Assembly (NCBI RefSeq): GCF_030623445.1
Contig: NZ_CP130613.1
Span: 1,860,001-1,924,000 of the forward strand
Direction: 5' to 3'
Origin: Pseudogemmatithrix spongiicola
Lineage (GTDB): Bacteria; Gemmatimonadota; Gemmatimonadetes; Gemmatimonadales; Gemmatimonadaceae
DNA length: 64,000 nucleotides
Positions 49,515 to 59,220 of this stretch are shown in pieces (within the stretch, counting starts at the first letter, position 1; each line of letters opens with the position of its first letter). Below the pieces are notes generated by a model that was not told the origin of the DNA, searched no databases, and saw nothing but the letters and a program-made list of their open reading frames with translations. The translations under genes and the position numbers were made by a program.

Positions 49515-51986
49515 TCACGGCAGCGGGATGAACTGCACGCCCGCGAAGTTCTGCGTGTCGGCCGCGACGGTACGCAGCGTGAAACTGCCGACCGTCACCG
49601 GCGCTCGGCCCTCGGGCCGCATCGTGAGCGTGCCGGTCACGCTGCCCGTGTCGGGCACCGGCGACCACACGAGCAGGCGCCCGGATCCGTTGCTCGTGCC
49701 CGTGAGCACGTCGCCGAACTGCAGCGCCAGCCCGCCCGTGCGCACGAACTCAAAAGGCGTCCAGGTCACGGCCGAGGAATCGGCGGCGCGGCGCACTTCA
49801 AATACCCACACCCAGGCTTCACCGTGGGCGAACAACCCAAGGTTGCGCACGTTCGAGGAATCGTAGGTGGTGAGTACGTAGTCGCGGTACACGTACGGCG
49901 CACGACCGTTGGGCGGTGCGAACGTGAGGTCGCCCACGACGCGCCCGCGGCCCAGAGGTTCGATGTCGAAGGTGAAGAATCCGCCCTCGCGCGACGTGGT
50001 CACGACCGTATTCTGCGTCAGTTCCAAGCCGCCCGTCCGCTGGAACGTGATGGTCGTCCCCGGGCTCGCCGCGTAGGAGCCGCGATCGATGACGTTTCCG
50101 CCGTAGCGATACGTGCCATCCACCTTGAACCACTCGCGGATGTTCGCCACGCGCAGGGCGTAATCCGCGACGAGCGTCGCGCCCTCGAAGCGTCGTGTGC
50201 CGATGGAGGGATGGCTGACGGTGAACGTCCCGCGGACGGGACCCGCGGCGGGCGCGGCACCCGCGAAGAACCGGTATCCCCCGCCCGCCGCCGTGGACAC
50301 GATCTCGCCACCGCCAAGGTCCGGATCCAACTCGAAGCGCACGTCGGGATCCGCCACCATCACGTCGCGGAACGTGAACCCCATGATGTAGCCGAAGTAC
50401 GGCCGGTCGAACCACACGCCAAGCTCGGTCGCGTCGCCCGTCAACTGCACCGGAGACACTGCAACGTTCGACGCGACGTAGCCCGAGTCGCCGCCGACCC
50501 GCACATCCACCGTCGGGCTTCCCGCTGGCAGCTCCAACACCCAGCGGCCCACCGTGTTGGTCACGGCGATGCGGCCCTCGGCCTCGACCTTCAGCCCCGC
50601 CACCGGCTCGTCCGTGCTGCGCGAGATGATGGTCCCGGTCAACACGCGCCGCTCCGGCCCGCCGCAGTTCGCGACGCCCGCGCAAGGGTCGCAACCGGTC
50701 AAGAAAATCACGAGCAGCGCGACGCCCGCGACGGCCGTCGTGCGCAGGCGCTGCGCCGTCGCCACTACACGCCCCCAGGCCAACCACATCGGCAGCATCA
50801 GCCAAGTACCCAACAAGGTGTTCGTGAAAAATGATTGAATCACGATCGCCACGGTCGCCGCCACTGCGCCGACGGCAAAGGCCCGCTGCGGCGGCGGCAC
50901 ACTGGCCGCGCGCCACGTTCGGCGCGCGACGCGCCAGAACGCGATCAGCATGCCCACGAAGGCCGCCAAGCCGACAACGCCCGTCATCACGGCGATGAAC
51001 AGCAGGCCACCATCCATAGACACGTCGCTGCCGCCCACCTGCCGCCAGCCGTACGCGCGCTGCGCGTGCGACACGAAGTTGAAGCCCACGCCCAAGACCG
51101 GGTGATCCACCAAGAGTTGCAGACTGCGCAGCCAGGGAATCAAGCGCTGCACCGCCGACGCATCCACGCGCAACTTGTTGAACTCGGCCGCAAAGGGCAG
51201 CAGCAGCGGCAGCAGCGGCAATAGCAAAGCCGCGCCACCGAAGGCGAGCCGACGCAGGCCGCTGGGCACACCGCGGGCGAGGACGATTACGCCAATGCCT
51301 GCCAGGAATCCGAGGATCGCCGACCGCGACAACGTGAGCACCAACGCCACGGAGAGCAGCAGCAACTGCCCGCGATGCACCGGCAACCCCTCGGCCGCGC
51401 GCGCGATCACGAACAGCAGCCCGAAGGCCAAGAGGCCGCCCGCGATCTGCGGGTCAAACAGCGTGCTCACCAAGCGACGCCCCTGCGGGTCCGCGGGGAT
51501 GTTCGTGAGCGCCGACATCTTGGGGCCGATGTCCGGGATGAACACCACTTGGAACAAGCCGAAGCAAGCGATCACCACCAACACCACGTTGAAGCGCTGC
51601 CAGGCGATCTCGCCCTCGCGCTCGGCGTCGGGGTCCGTCACGATGAGCAGGAAGTACCCCGCGTACATGGCCCAGCGCACCAGAAAGGCAGCACTGCCCA
51701 CCCATGCGCCCATCCCGAGATCCCAGCGCGGGGCGGCCAGCAGCGTGGTGAACGCCGCCACGGCGAGGAATAGGAGTAGCCCCTTCGACACGGCGTCGAA
51801 TCGCCAGCGACGTCGGCCACCGGGCAGCGTGAGGGCGAGGAGCAGCCAGAGCGGCAGCAGCGCGAAGTCGAGCAGCGAGATGGCGCCGGGGCGGCCGCCG
51901 AGTTCGATGAAGGGAATGCGCCCGAAGTTGCCAAGCGCGAGCGCCGGCGCCGCGGCGGCCAGGATGCTTCGGGTGCCGAGCCGCAC
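49515..51986 (-). CDS. O-antigen ligase/polymerase fused to a lipoprotein-like beta-sandwich region
   Basis: An 823-residue protein. Residues 1-430 are a polytopic membrane part with the Wzy_C-type loop (SRSAILGFLAGIG, HPVLGVGFNFVSHAQRAYGW). A helix then ends in a lipobox-like LLVIFLTGCDPCAGV near 437, followed by about 390 periplasmic-type residues. These start with a carboxypeptidase-regulatory-like fold (LTGTIISRSTDEPVAGLKVEAEGR) and continue with beta-rich segments. It looks like a ligase gene joined in frame to a lipoprotein gene; no internal stop separates them. A separate start (GTG in RVVATAQRLRTTAVAGV) inside the frame could also give a free lipoprotein. Confidence 0.8.
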   Translation of the reverse strand: MRLGTRSILAAAAPALALGNFGRIPFIELGGRPGAISLLDFALLPLWLLLALTLPGGRRRWRFDAVSKGLLLFLAVAAFTTLLAAPRWDLGMGAWVGSAAFLVRWAMYAGYFLLIVTDPDAEREGEIAWQRFNVVLVVIACFGLFQVVFIPDIGPKMSALTNIPADPQGRRLVSTLFDPQIAGGLLAFGLLFVIARAAEGLPVHRGQLLLLSVALVLTLSRSAILGFLAGIGVIVLARGVPSGLRRLAFGGAALLLPLLPLLLPFAAEFNKLRVDASAVQRLIPWLRSLQLLVDHPVLGVGFNFVSHAQRAYGWRQVGGSDVSMDGGLLFIAVMTGVVGLAAFVGMLIAFWRVARRTWRAASVPPPQRAFAVGAVAATVAIVIQSFFTNTLLGTWLMLPMWLAWGRVVATAQRLRTTAVAGVALLVIFLTGCDPCAGVANCGGPERRVLTGTIISRSTDEPVAGLKVEAEGRIAVTNTVGRWVLELPAGSPTVDVRVGGDSGYVASNVAVSPVQLTGDATELGVWFDRPYFGYIMGFTFRDVMVADPDVRFELDPDLGGGEIVSTAAGGGYRFFAGAAPAAGPVRGTFTVSHPSIGTRRFEGATLVADYALRVANIREWFKVDGTYRYGGNVIDRGSYAASPGTTITFQRTGGLELTQNTVVTTSREGGFFTFDIEPLGRGRVVGDLTFAPPNGRAPYVYRDYVLTTYDSSNVRNLGLFAHGEAWVWVFEVRRAADSSAVTWTPFEFVRTGGLALQFGDVLTGTSNGSGRLLVWSPVPDTGSVTGTLTMRPEGRAPVTVGSFTLRTVAADTQNFAGVQFIPLP

Positions 51987-53363
51987 TCAGGCCTCCGCGC
52001 GTGCCCCTGCGCTCCCCAACGGCGCGAGGGCCGCGAACGTGCCGAGCAAGAGGCCGACGAAGAGGCCGATGGCAAGCGTGGGCAGCGGCCGCGGGAAGCT
52101 CACGCGGCGCGGGACCACTGCAGGATCGATGACGCGCACGTCACCACCCTCCCCGAGGGCGGCGAGTCGCGCGTCGAGCAATTGGGCCTCGACCGCGAGG
52201 GCAAGCTTTCCGAGCGCTTCGATTTCGCCTTCGCGCAAGAGCAGCGACTCCGCCGCGCGCGGCAGGGTGGCCGAGCGGGCGCGCGAGGCGCTGAGCTGTT
52301 GGCGGAACTCGTCGCGCTGGCCGACCAGTGCGTCGGCGTAGGTGCGGGCGAGCGGCATCACCTGCGCGCGCAACTGGGCCAGCGCGGAATCCACAGCCAC
52401 CACGCGCGGTGCGCGTGCCGTGGCATCCGCGAGCAGTAGCGCGCGCTCGGTGCCGAGGCGAGACATCTCCGAGACCAGGTCGTTCACCGCCGGCGAGCGC
52501 AGCAAGGCCGGGAAGCCGGCGAGTCGGCGGGGGTCGCTGGTGCCGACGTCGGCGATGAGCCGCTCGAGCGCTGCCAGCTCGGCTTCGGTTTCCGCAAGCC
52601 GCGCCTGCACCGCAATGCGACCCTCGACCTCGGCGCGTTCGGACAGCTCGAGCGACACCACCTTCCCGCCCTCTTGTGCGCCGCGCAGCGCACCCGCAGC
52701 CTCGCGCAGCGCACGGCGCACCGAGTCGGACTGAGCGCTGAGAAACTCCACGCGACGCTGATTGAGACCGCGGTCCACCGTGCGCCGACGTTCCATATAG
52801 CGCGCGGCGACGAGGTTCGGCACGGCCGCGGCGCTGAGCGAGTCGCGGCCCGAGTAGCGGATCTCCACCGTCTCGCCGCCGACCACCTTCACGTCGAGGC
52901 GGCGCGCGAGGTCGTCGATGGCGTCCTCGCGGTCCACGAGCGTGACGCGGGCATCGCCGACGTCCAGCTTGCGCGGGGCGAAGCGTTCGTCTCTGGGCAG
53001 CGGGACGTCGAGGCGGAAGCCCGGCGTGCGCCCGGCGCGCAATTGCAGGCGCAGCGAGTCCACCACGTCCGCGAGAAGCGCGCGGCTCTGGAGCAGCGAC
53101 AGCTCGGTCTTCATGCGGTCGCCGGCGTTGCCAAGCGCCCCGCCGGCCAAGTCGGCGAAGGCGCCCAACTGCTGCCCGATGAGCGAGCTGGCGCTGGCCT
53201 CGGTGCGGACGACGAGCATGGCGCGGCCGGCGAAGCGCGCCGGCACGAAAAGGATGACGAGCAGCGCCAGCAACAGGCCCAGGGCGAGGCCGATGCCGAT
53301 GCGGGCGATACCGCGGCGCAGCGCTGGGCCGATCTCGGCGAATTCGATGTCGGCGGTGCTCAC
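51987..53363 (-). CDS. Wzz/GumC-type chain-length determinant protein
   Basis: About 458 residues. An N-terminal helix (IGLALGLLLALLVILFV, about 20-40) and a C-terminal helix (LAIGLFVGLLLGTFAALAPL) frame a periplasmic domain with long coiled coils. It sets polysaccharide length and links inner and outer membrane export proteins. There is no kinase domain. GTG 53363 overlaps the SLBB gene stop as GTGA. Confidence 0.88.
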   Translation of the reverse strand: MSTADIEFAEIGPALRRGIARIGIGLALGLLLALLVILFVPARFAGRAMLVVRTEASASSLIGQQLGAFADLAGGALGNAGDRMKTELSLLQSRALLADVVDSLRLQLRAGRTPGFRLDVPLPRDERFAPRKLDVGDARVTLVDREDAIDDLARRLDVKVVGGETVEIRYSGRDSLSAAAVPNLVAARYMERRRTVDRGLNQRRVEFLSAQSDSVRRALREAAGALRGAQEGGKVVSLELSERAEVEGRIAVQARLAETEAELAALERLIADVGTSDPRRLAGFPALLRSPAVNDLVSEMSRLGTERALLLADATARAPRVVAVDSALAQLRAQVMPLARTYADALVGQRDEFRQQLSASRARSATLPRAAESLLLREGEIEALGKLALAVEAQLLDARLAALGEGGDVRVIDPAVVPRRVSFPRPLPTLAIGLFVGLLLGTFAALAPLGSAGARAEA

Positions 53364-53947
53364 AGGCTCAGCGCGATGAAGAGGGACACGGCGCTGGAGA
53401 GCAGCGACACGATGACGAAGGGATTGCGCAGCCACCAATTCTCGCGGGCGACGAGGACGATGTCGCCGGACTCGAGTGGTTGTTGCAGGGCCGCACCGGA
53501 GGTCGAGCGCACACGGGCGACCATCGCACCGCCGCGCCAGAGTTCAATGCGTCGGCGGTTGCCTTCGGGGCCGACGCCGCCGGCGAGGGCAATCGCCTCG
53601 GCGAGACCGACCGTGGCGTCCACGAAGAAGACGTCACCGCGGGGGACCTCGCCGGTGACGACGACACGCCGCAGCGCGGTGATGCGCACGTCGCGGCGGG
53701 CGAAGATGCGGGTATAGGCCCGTGATACCGAGTCTTCCGCGACCGACGGCGCCAGACCAGCCACGTGCAGCGGCCCCAAACGCGGCAGCACGACGTGACC
53801 GTCGGCGCGCAGCGGCAGCGTGTCCACGGTGTCGGCGAGCACGACGATGAGGCGATCGCCCGGCCGGATGGGCGCTTGCGCGCGGGCGACAGGCGCCGAG
53901 GCCGAGGCCAGCAGGAACGTGATCGTCAGAAGGGTGAAACGACGCAT
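53360..53947 (-). CDS. SLBB-domain polysaccharide export protein (small)
   Basis: A 195-residue Wza-like protein. It has a signal peptide (MRRFTLLTITFLLASASAPVARAQ), a poly-export domain (IRPGDRLIVVLADTVDTLPLRADG) and one SLBB domain (VVVTGEVPRGDVFFVDATVG). A C-terminal hydrophobic segment (VIVSLLSSAVSLFIALSL) follows. No lipobox Cys is visible. ATG 53947 was chosen at the signal peptide. It follows the Wzi-like gene by 47 bases. Confidence 0.87.
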   Translation of the reverse strand: MRRFTLLTITFLLASASAPVARAQAPIRPGDRLIVVLADTVDTLPLRADGHVVLPRLGPLHVAGLAPSVAEDSVSRAYTRIFARRDVRITALRRVVVTGEVPRGDVFFVDATVGLAEAIALAGGVGPEGNRRRIELWRGGAMVARVRSTSGAALQQPLESGDIVLVARENWWLRNPFVIVSLLSSAVSLFIALSL

Positions 53948-53994
53948 CGGGGAAGCGTAACCTGCGGTGGGTATCGTGAGCAACGCGTCGGCGC

Positions 53995-55377
53995 TCATCG
54001 CCGCCAGGTGAGGCCCGTGCTCACGACGGCGCTGTACGCGTCGCCGAACACGGGATGTCGGTTGAGGTCGGCGATGCCGCCTACGCGGCCAAAGTACTCG
54101 AGCCCGTGACGCCCCCGCCTGGTCCACTCAACCAGCAGCGACCACTCGCGGCGCAGGGCCTCCTCCGACACCACCAAGCGACGCTCGTTGGCGAGGTCTC
54201 GGGTGCCGGCGATCAGCGACAGCGCTCCGGCCCGCGATCCGCGCGTCAGCCGCAGCTCGGCCCCACCGGTTCGCTCGAGCAGCCGCGTGCCGAGCAGGCG
54301 TCCCCTGTTGGTGTGTCCTTGGCTCACGGGGGTGTGTTCATAGAAGGTCGCTTGCGGACGGAATACCTCGATCGGGGGAATGCGGCCGCTGGCGGCGTTC
54401 GCCTCGAGCGTCCACGACACCCCCGGCATTCCGGTCCAACGATGTCGCAGGCCGAAGAGCCATGCCGAGTTGTGCTCGAGCTCCACGGCGGCTTCGCGCG
54501 CATCGGTCTGTCGATCGTTCAGGCCGAACTCCGCCCAGACTTCAGTCCGCTCCCGGAGCCGGAGGCGTCCGAACAGCGCGAGCAACTGGTTGTCGGCCGC
54601 GCCGCCGCCGAAGGTCTGCGCGTCGAAGAACAGGGAGCCGAAGGGCGTGAGGAGGTCACCGAGCCGCGCACCGCCCCAGTCGCGGTGATAGAAGCGTGCC
54701 GCACCAAGCTCGAGCCGGCCGTCAATGAACGGTCGCCAGCGCCCCTCGAAGAAGGCCACGCTGCGCGAGCCGGCGCGTCGCTGGGGTGCCCAGGCGGTCT
54801 GCCCCGCCTGGCCGGCGGAGAGCAGCAAACTGAACGCGCCGAGCGGGGTCGTCACGGGAGCCGCGGTCCCGACTTCGAGCCGCGGGAAGCCCGGCGCATC
54901 GGCGGACATGAGGATCGCGTGCCGCTCGCCCGCCCCGACGACGCGCGAGGCGGACGTGAGGGCGACCCGAGTGCCGAGGGCTTCGACGACCAGCGCACTC
55001 TGCCCGGGATCGAGCCGCGCGACGCGCCCCGGGCCGAGCTGCTGCGGCAAGTCGATGCCCGTCGGCCGCATCGGGTCGGCGTAGGGATTGGGTGCGCCGG
55101 GTGCGCTGATGAGCCGAAGGTCACGATTCTCCGCCGACCAGAGCTCCGGCGCGACACGCAGCGAGATCCCTCGCCAGCGAAGCAGCAGGTCCGGCGACAG
55201 CACGGTGGTGAGGCCCCGCCCCGTCCAGGCCGCGCCGGCTTCCAGATTGCTCGGGAAGCCTGAGTTGTAGTGCAGACGGAGCGTGCCCGCGAGCTCGGTC
55301 TGCACCTGGGCGCGCAGTGCCGTCGGATGGAGGCAGAGACTGGCGGCGGCGAAGAAGAGACCGAACGAGGCACGCAT
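53995..55377 (-). CDS. Wzi-like capsule assembly outer-membrane barrel (2)
   Basis: A 460-residue secreted protein (signal MRASFGLFFAAASLCLHPTALRAQ) with alternating strands. The C-terminal part includes FYEHTPVSQGHTNRGRLLG, the same motif as in the 45-kb copy. It is first of the minus-strand wzi-SLBB-wzz-ligase-flippase series, divergent from the sugar transferase. A sorting or anchoring role for surface polysaccharide is inferred. Confidence 0.8.
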   Translation of the reverse strand: MRASFGLFFAAASLCLHPTALRAQVQTELAGTLRLHYNSGFPSNLEAGAAWTGRGLTTVLSPDLLLRWRGISLRVAPELWSAENRDLRLISAPGAPNPYADPMRPTGIDLPQQLGPGRVARLDPGQSALVVEALGTRVALTSASRVVGAGERHAILMSADAPGFPRLEVGTAAPVTTPLGAFSLLLSAGQAGQTAWAPQRRAGSRSVAFFEGRWRPFIDGRLELGAARFYHRDWGGARLGDLLTPFGSLFFDAQTFGGGAADNQLLALFGRLRLRERTEVWAEFGLNDRQTDAREAAVELEHNSAWLFGLRHRWTGMPGVSWTLEANAASGRIPPIEVFRPQATFYEHTPVSQGHTNRGRLLGTRLLERTGGAELRLTRGSRAGALSLIAGTRDLANERRLVVSEEALRREWSLLVEWTRRGRHGLEYFGRVGGIADLNRHPVFGDAYSAVVSTGLTWRR

Positions 55378-55471
55378 GCGCGGGAATCTAGCGGCTGTAA
55401 TCCAGGTCACGCTGCGCCGCACTTGTGCTAGGCCGCGCATCCTAGGTCACAGAAAGTCTCGCAAAAAGTCA

Positions 55472-55500
55472 TTGTCCTGTTGCGCACCGCGCTGTACCTT
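55472..55500 (+). promoter_or_regulatory. Predicted promoter of the sugar-transferase operon
   Basis: TTGTCC (55472-55477) and TACCTT (55495-55500) are 17 bases apart, and the predicted transcription start falls about ten bases ahead of ATG 55518. It lies in the divergent gap that also serves the minus-strand export operon. By-eye prediction. Confidence 0.5.
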
Positions 55501-55517
55501 CTGGCGTCCGACCTTGG

Positions 55518-56609
55518 ATGCCCGAACTCACCTGCACCAGTGCATTGATGTCCGAGTCGCCACTCATCCAATCGCAGTCGCCAAGTACCCAGCGCGTTCC
55601 CACGTCCTCGCCTTCCGCCAGGACGCGCGGCACCGCCGTGGTCATCGGCACGGCGCGCGACGTCCCGCGCGCCTTGGAGCATCCGGCCGTGGGTGCGCAG
55701 TGGTTCCAGGTCTGCGGAGTGGTGACGGTCGCGGAGGATGAAGACGCCACGACCATCCGTGGGCAGTCCGACGCCCTGCACCAGTTGATCTCGTCCCACC
55801 GGGCCAGCGTCGTGCTGGTCGCCGGCCCGCTCGGCACCGCGATGATGCGCGCCGCCAGCGACATCTCCCAGCTGCACGGCTGCCGCTTGCTCGCCGTAAT
55901 GCCCAGCGAAGTCGTCGCCGGGCACGAGCCGTTGGTGGTCTGGGAGGGCGACGCGCCGCTGGTACAGCTCGCCGCGCATCGCCGCACGGAGTGGCAGGCC
56001 CTGCTCAAGCGCAGCATCGACATCGTGCTGTCGGCGACGATGCTCGTGGTCCTCGCCCCACTGTTTGCCATCATCGCCGCCGCCATCGCGCTTGAGTCGC
56101 GCGGCCCGGTGTTCTTCCGGCACCGGCGCGTCGGCCTGCGCGAACGCGCCTTCCATTGTTTGAAGTTCCGCACCATGGTCGTGGACGCCGAAGAGCGCCT
56201 ACGCCGCGACCCGCAGCTGTGGGCGACGTACCGCGAACACGGCTTCCGCATCCCGGACAATGACGACCCGCGCGTGACGCGCCTCGGTCGCCTCCTCCGC
56301 CGCACGTCGCTCGACGAACTCCCGCAGCTCATCAACGTCCTGCGCGGCGACATGAGCCTGATCGGGCCGCGTCCCATCGTGCACGAAGAGCTGGAGCACT
56401 ATGCCGGCTCCGAGCGCTTGCTGCTCTCGGTGCGCCCCGGCATCACCGGACTCTGGGCCGTGTCGGGCCGGCATCGCCTGGCGTACCCCGACCGCGCCGC
56501 GGTCGAGCTCGGCTATGTCCGGACCTGGTCGCTGCGCGGCGACTTCGCGATCGCGATGCGCACCGTCAAGGCCGTCGCCGATTACGGAAGCGTCTCCGCC
56601 CAACGCTGA
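55518..56609 (+). CDS. Undecaprenyl-phosphate sugar phosphotransferase
   Basis: A 363-residue WbaP/ExoY-type polyprenol phosphosugar transferase that starts the lipid-linked repeat unit. The N-terminal third is a soluble Rossmann-like domain. Then comes one membrane helix (RSIDIVLSATMLVVLAPLFA) and the catalytic domain with LKFRTMVVDAE, RRTSLDELPQLINVLRGDMSLIGPRP (in two runs) and RPGITGLWAVSGR. The four extra N-terminal helices of WbaP are absent. ATG 55518 or 55548. Confidence 0.93.
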   Translation: MPELTCTSALMSESPLIQSQSPSTQRVPTSSPSARTRGTAVVIGTARDVPRALEHPAVGAQWFQVCGVVTVAEDEDATTIRGQSDALHQLISSHRASVVLVAGPLGTAMMRAASDISQLHGCRLLAVMPSEVVAGHEPLVVWEGDAPLVQLAAHRRTEWQALLKRSIDIVLSATMLVVLAPLFAIIAAAIALESRGPVFFRHRRVGLRERAFHCLKFRTMVVDAEERLRRDPQLWATYREHGFRIPDNDDPRVTRLGRLLRRTSLDELPQLINVLRGDMSLIGPRPIVHEELEHYAGSERLLLSVRPGITGLWAVSGRHRLAYPDRAAVELGYVRTWSLRGDFAIAMRTVKAVADYGSVSAQR

Positions 56610-56640
56610 CAGCGCGGAAGCGCTGGAGTATCTTCCCCGG

Positions 56641-59208
56641 ATGGTCCGTCATTCGTTCGTCATCGGATTTCTCGCGGTCGCGCTCGCCTCGTCGGCGGCC
56701 GCCGCGCAACAGCGCATCCCGTCGCCGTCCGAGGCCCAGGCCCTGATGCAATCGCGTCCGGACCTCGCCAACCAGGTTCGGCAGCAGATCACCCAGAGCG
56801 GCATGACGCCGGATCAGATCCGCGCGCGGCTCCGCGCGGAAGGTTATCCCGAGAGCTTCCTGGACGGACTGCTCCCCGGCGGCAACGCGCAGGGCGTCAA
56901 TGTCACGGACGACATGATCGCCGCCATCGGGCGCTTGGGGATTGCCAGCAGCGACGACGCCGCGATGCTCCGCACCATGCTGCGGTCGGGCGACAGTCTC
57001 TCGACCACGCGTCGCATCGAATTGCCGCGCGTGTCCGACGACTCGGTGCGCGGCCCGGGCGCCGACAGCCTCGCCTACCGACTCTTCGGACTCGAGACCT
57101 TCCGCAACGCGACCAGCGAGTTCATGCCGGTGCTCGACGGGCCGGTGGACGAGAACTATCGCCTCGGTCCCGGCGACCAGCTGGTGCTCATCCTCACCGG
57201 CGACGCCGAACTGGCCCACACGCTGGACGTCACCCGCGAAGGCTTCGTGATGATCCCGCAGGTCGGGCAGTTGAGCGTCGCGAACCTCACCATCGGGCAA
57301 CTCGAGAACCTGCTCTACGCCCGCCTGCCCCGCTCCTACGCCGGCGTCCGCCGCGGCGCCGATGCGCCGACCAAGTTCTCGATCAGCGTCTCGCGCTTGC
57401 GCGCCATCCAGGTCTTCGTGACCGGTGAGGTCGAACGCCCGGCGAGCTACCGCATTTCGAGTGCGTCCACGGCGATGACTGCCCTCTACGCCGCCGGCGG
57501 CCCGACGTCCAACGGCTCGCTGCGGCGCGTCGAGGTGCGCCGGGCGGGCAAGGTGATCGGGGCGCTCGACACCTACGATTATCTCGTGCGCGGCGACAAC
57601 GCCAAGGACGTGCGTCTCGAGAACGGCGACATCGTGTTCGTGACCACGCACGGCCCTCGCGTGCGCGTGATGGGCGAGATCATGCGGCCGGCGACCTATG
57701 AGTTGCTGCCGGGCGAGACGCTCACCGACGTGATCGGCGTCGCCGGCGGACTGCGTCCCACCGCCAGCGGCCTTCGCCTGCGGATCGCTCGCATCGTGCC
57801 GGCGGCGGAGCGCAGCGGGGCCGGACAGGTGCGCCAGGTCGTGGACGTCGCGGCGAACGCCGGCGCGCTGCCGGCGATCCCGATGGTGGCCGGTGACGAG
57901 GTCACGGTGCTGCCGATCGCCGAGCGCGTACGGAATCGCGTCGTCGTCCGCGGGCACGTGTGGAGCCCGGGAGCCCAGGGCCTGCGCCCCGGCATGACAC
58001 TCGGCGAGGCCCTCCGCGCCGCCGGCGGCCCCAAGCCCGACGTGTACCTCGGCCAGGTGTCTGTGACGCGACTGCGCGCGGACTCGACGCGCATGGCCCT
58101 GCGGGCCATGCTGCGCGATTCCACCGGTGCCGTCGTCAATGACTTCGCCCTGCAGGAGGACGACGAGATCACCGTCTTCTCGCTGACGGAGTTCCGGCCG
58201 CCGCGCTTCGTCGCCATCGGCGGCTCGGTGCGACGCGGCGGGCAGTACCGCTGGCGCGAGGGCATGACCCTGCGCGACCTAGTGCTCGAGGCCGGTGGCC
58301 TCCGCGAAGGCGCCTACCTGCGCGAGGCGGAGGTGGCGCGGATCCCTGAGGCGCGCAACGGACGCACCACCGCGCAGACCATCCGCGTGCCGCTCGATTC
58401 CAGTTACTTGGCGGACTACGCACCGGGCCGCCCGTACATCGCCCCGCGCGGCGAGACGGCCGCCGGCTTCCGCAGCGCCCCCGAAGTCCCGCTGCTGCCC
58501 TACGACAACGTCCTCATCATGCAGCAGCCGGACTGGTTGACGCCGCGCTCCGTGGTGCTCTCGGGTGAGGTGCGCTTTCCGGGCCGCTATACCCTGGTCA
58601 GCAAGGACGAGCGCCTCAGCGACGTCATCCGCCGCGCCGGTGGCCTCACCGCCGATGCCGCGGTGGACGCCGCGTACTTCGCCCGTGCCGTGGCGCTGAC
58701 CTCGTTCCGCGCCGACACCAGCAAGCTGCGGCGCGACTCGCTCGCGCTCGGCTCCCTCGTGCCGGACACGGTGGAACGCGCCCGCGTGGGTCTCGACCTC
58801 GCGCAGGCACTGCGCGAACGCAACTCGTCGGATAACCTCGTGCTCTTCGACGACGACTCCCTGCATGTGCCGGTCCAGCGCAGCACGATTGAAATCCGCG
58901 GCGCGGTGAATGCCCCGACGTCGATCACGGCGCAGGGCGGTGCGCGGCTCTCCTTCTACGTCCGCGCCGCAGGCGGCGCTTCGCTGGTCGGCGACGAGCG
59001 CAAAGCGTACGTGATCCAGCCCAACGGACAGATCCAGGCCCGGCGCCGGATCCTGCTCGTGCCAGTGGATCCCAAGCCGCGCCCCGGCGCGACGGTGGTG
59101 GTGCCCGCCCGTTCAACTGAGAACCGAGCGAGCGAGCGCATCGCAATGGTCTCCGTCATTGCGCAGACGGTCGCGAGTTTGGCCACCGTCTACGCCATCC
59201 TCCGCTAG
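56641..59208 (+). CDS. Large SLBB-domain polysaccharide export protein
   Basis: An 855-residue secreted protein (signal MVRHSFVIGFLAVALASSAAAAQ). A poly-export domain (YRLGPGDQLVLILTGDAELA) is followed by several SLBB repeats (VFVTGEVERPASYRISS, VRVMGEIMRPATYELLPGET, VVVRGHVWSPGAQ, IGGSVRRGGQYRWREG, VVLSGEVRFPGRYTL, IEIRGAVNAPTSI). A last hydrophobic helix lies at the C-terminus. The N-terminal segment with SGMTPDQIRARLRAEGYPESFLD is a helical pre-domain. It is a multi-SLBB Wza-type export partner for the polysaccharide made here, and follows the sugar transferase by 31 bases. Confidence 0.92.
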   Translation: MVRHSFVIGFLAVALASSAAAAQQRIPSPSEAQALMQSRPDLANQVRQQITQSGMTPDQIRARLRAEGYPESFLDGLLPGGNAQGVNVTDDMIAAIGRLGIASSDDAAMLRTMLRSGDSLSTTRRIELPRVSDDSVRGPGADSLAYRLFGLETFRNATSEFMPVLDGPVDENYRLGPGDQLVLILTGDAELAHTLDVTREGFVMIPQVGQLSVANLTIGQLENLLYARLPRSYAGVRRGADAPTKFSISVSRLRAIQVFVTGEVERPASYRISSASTAMTALYAAGGPTSNGSLRRVEVRRAGKVIGALDTYDYLVRGDNAKDVRLENGDIVFVTTHGPRVRVMGEIMRPATYELLPGETLTDVIGVAGGLRPTASGLRLRIARIVPAAERSGAGQVRQVVDVAANAGALPAIPMVAGDEVTVLPIAERVRNRVVVRGHVWSPGAQGLRPGMTLGEALRAAGGPKPDVYLGQVSVTRLRADSTRMALRAMLRDSTGAVVNDFALQEDDEITVFSLTEFRPPRFVAIGGSVRRGGQYRWREGMTLRDLVLEAGGLREGAYLREAEVARIPEARNGRTTAQTIRVPLDSSYLADYAPGRPYIAPRGETAAGFRSAPEVPLLPYDNVLIMQQPDWLTPRSVVLSGEVRFPGRYTLVSKDERLSDVIRRAGGLTADAAVDAAYFARAVALTSFRADTSKLRRDSLALGSLVPDTVERARVGLDLAQALRERNSSDNLVLFDDDSLHVPVQRSTIEIRGAVNAPTSITAQGGARLSFYVRAAGGASLVGDERKAYVIQPNGQIQARRRILLVPVDPKPRPGATVVVPARSTENRASERIAMVSVIAQTVASLATVYAILR

Positions 59209-59220
59209 CACTCATTCCAA

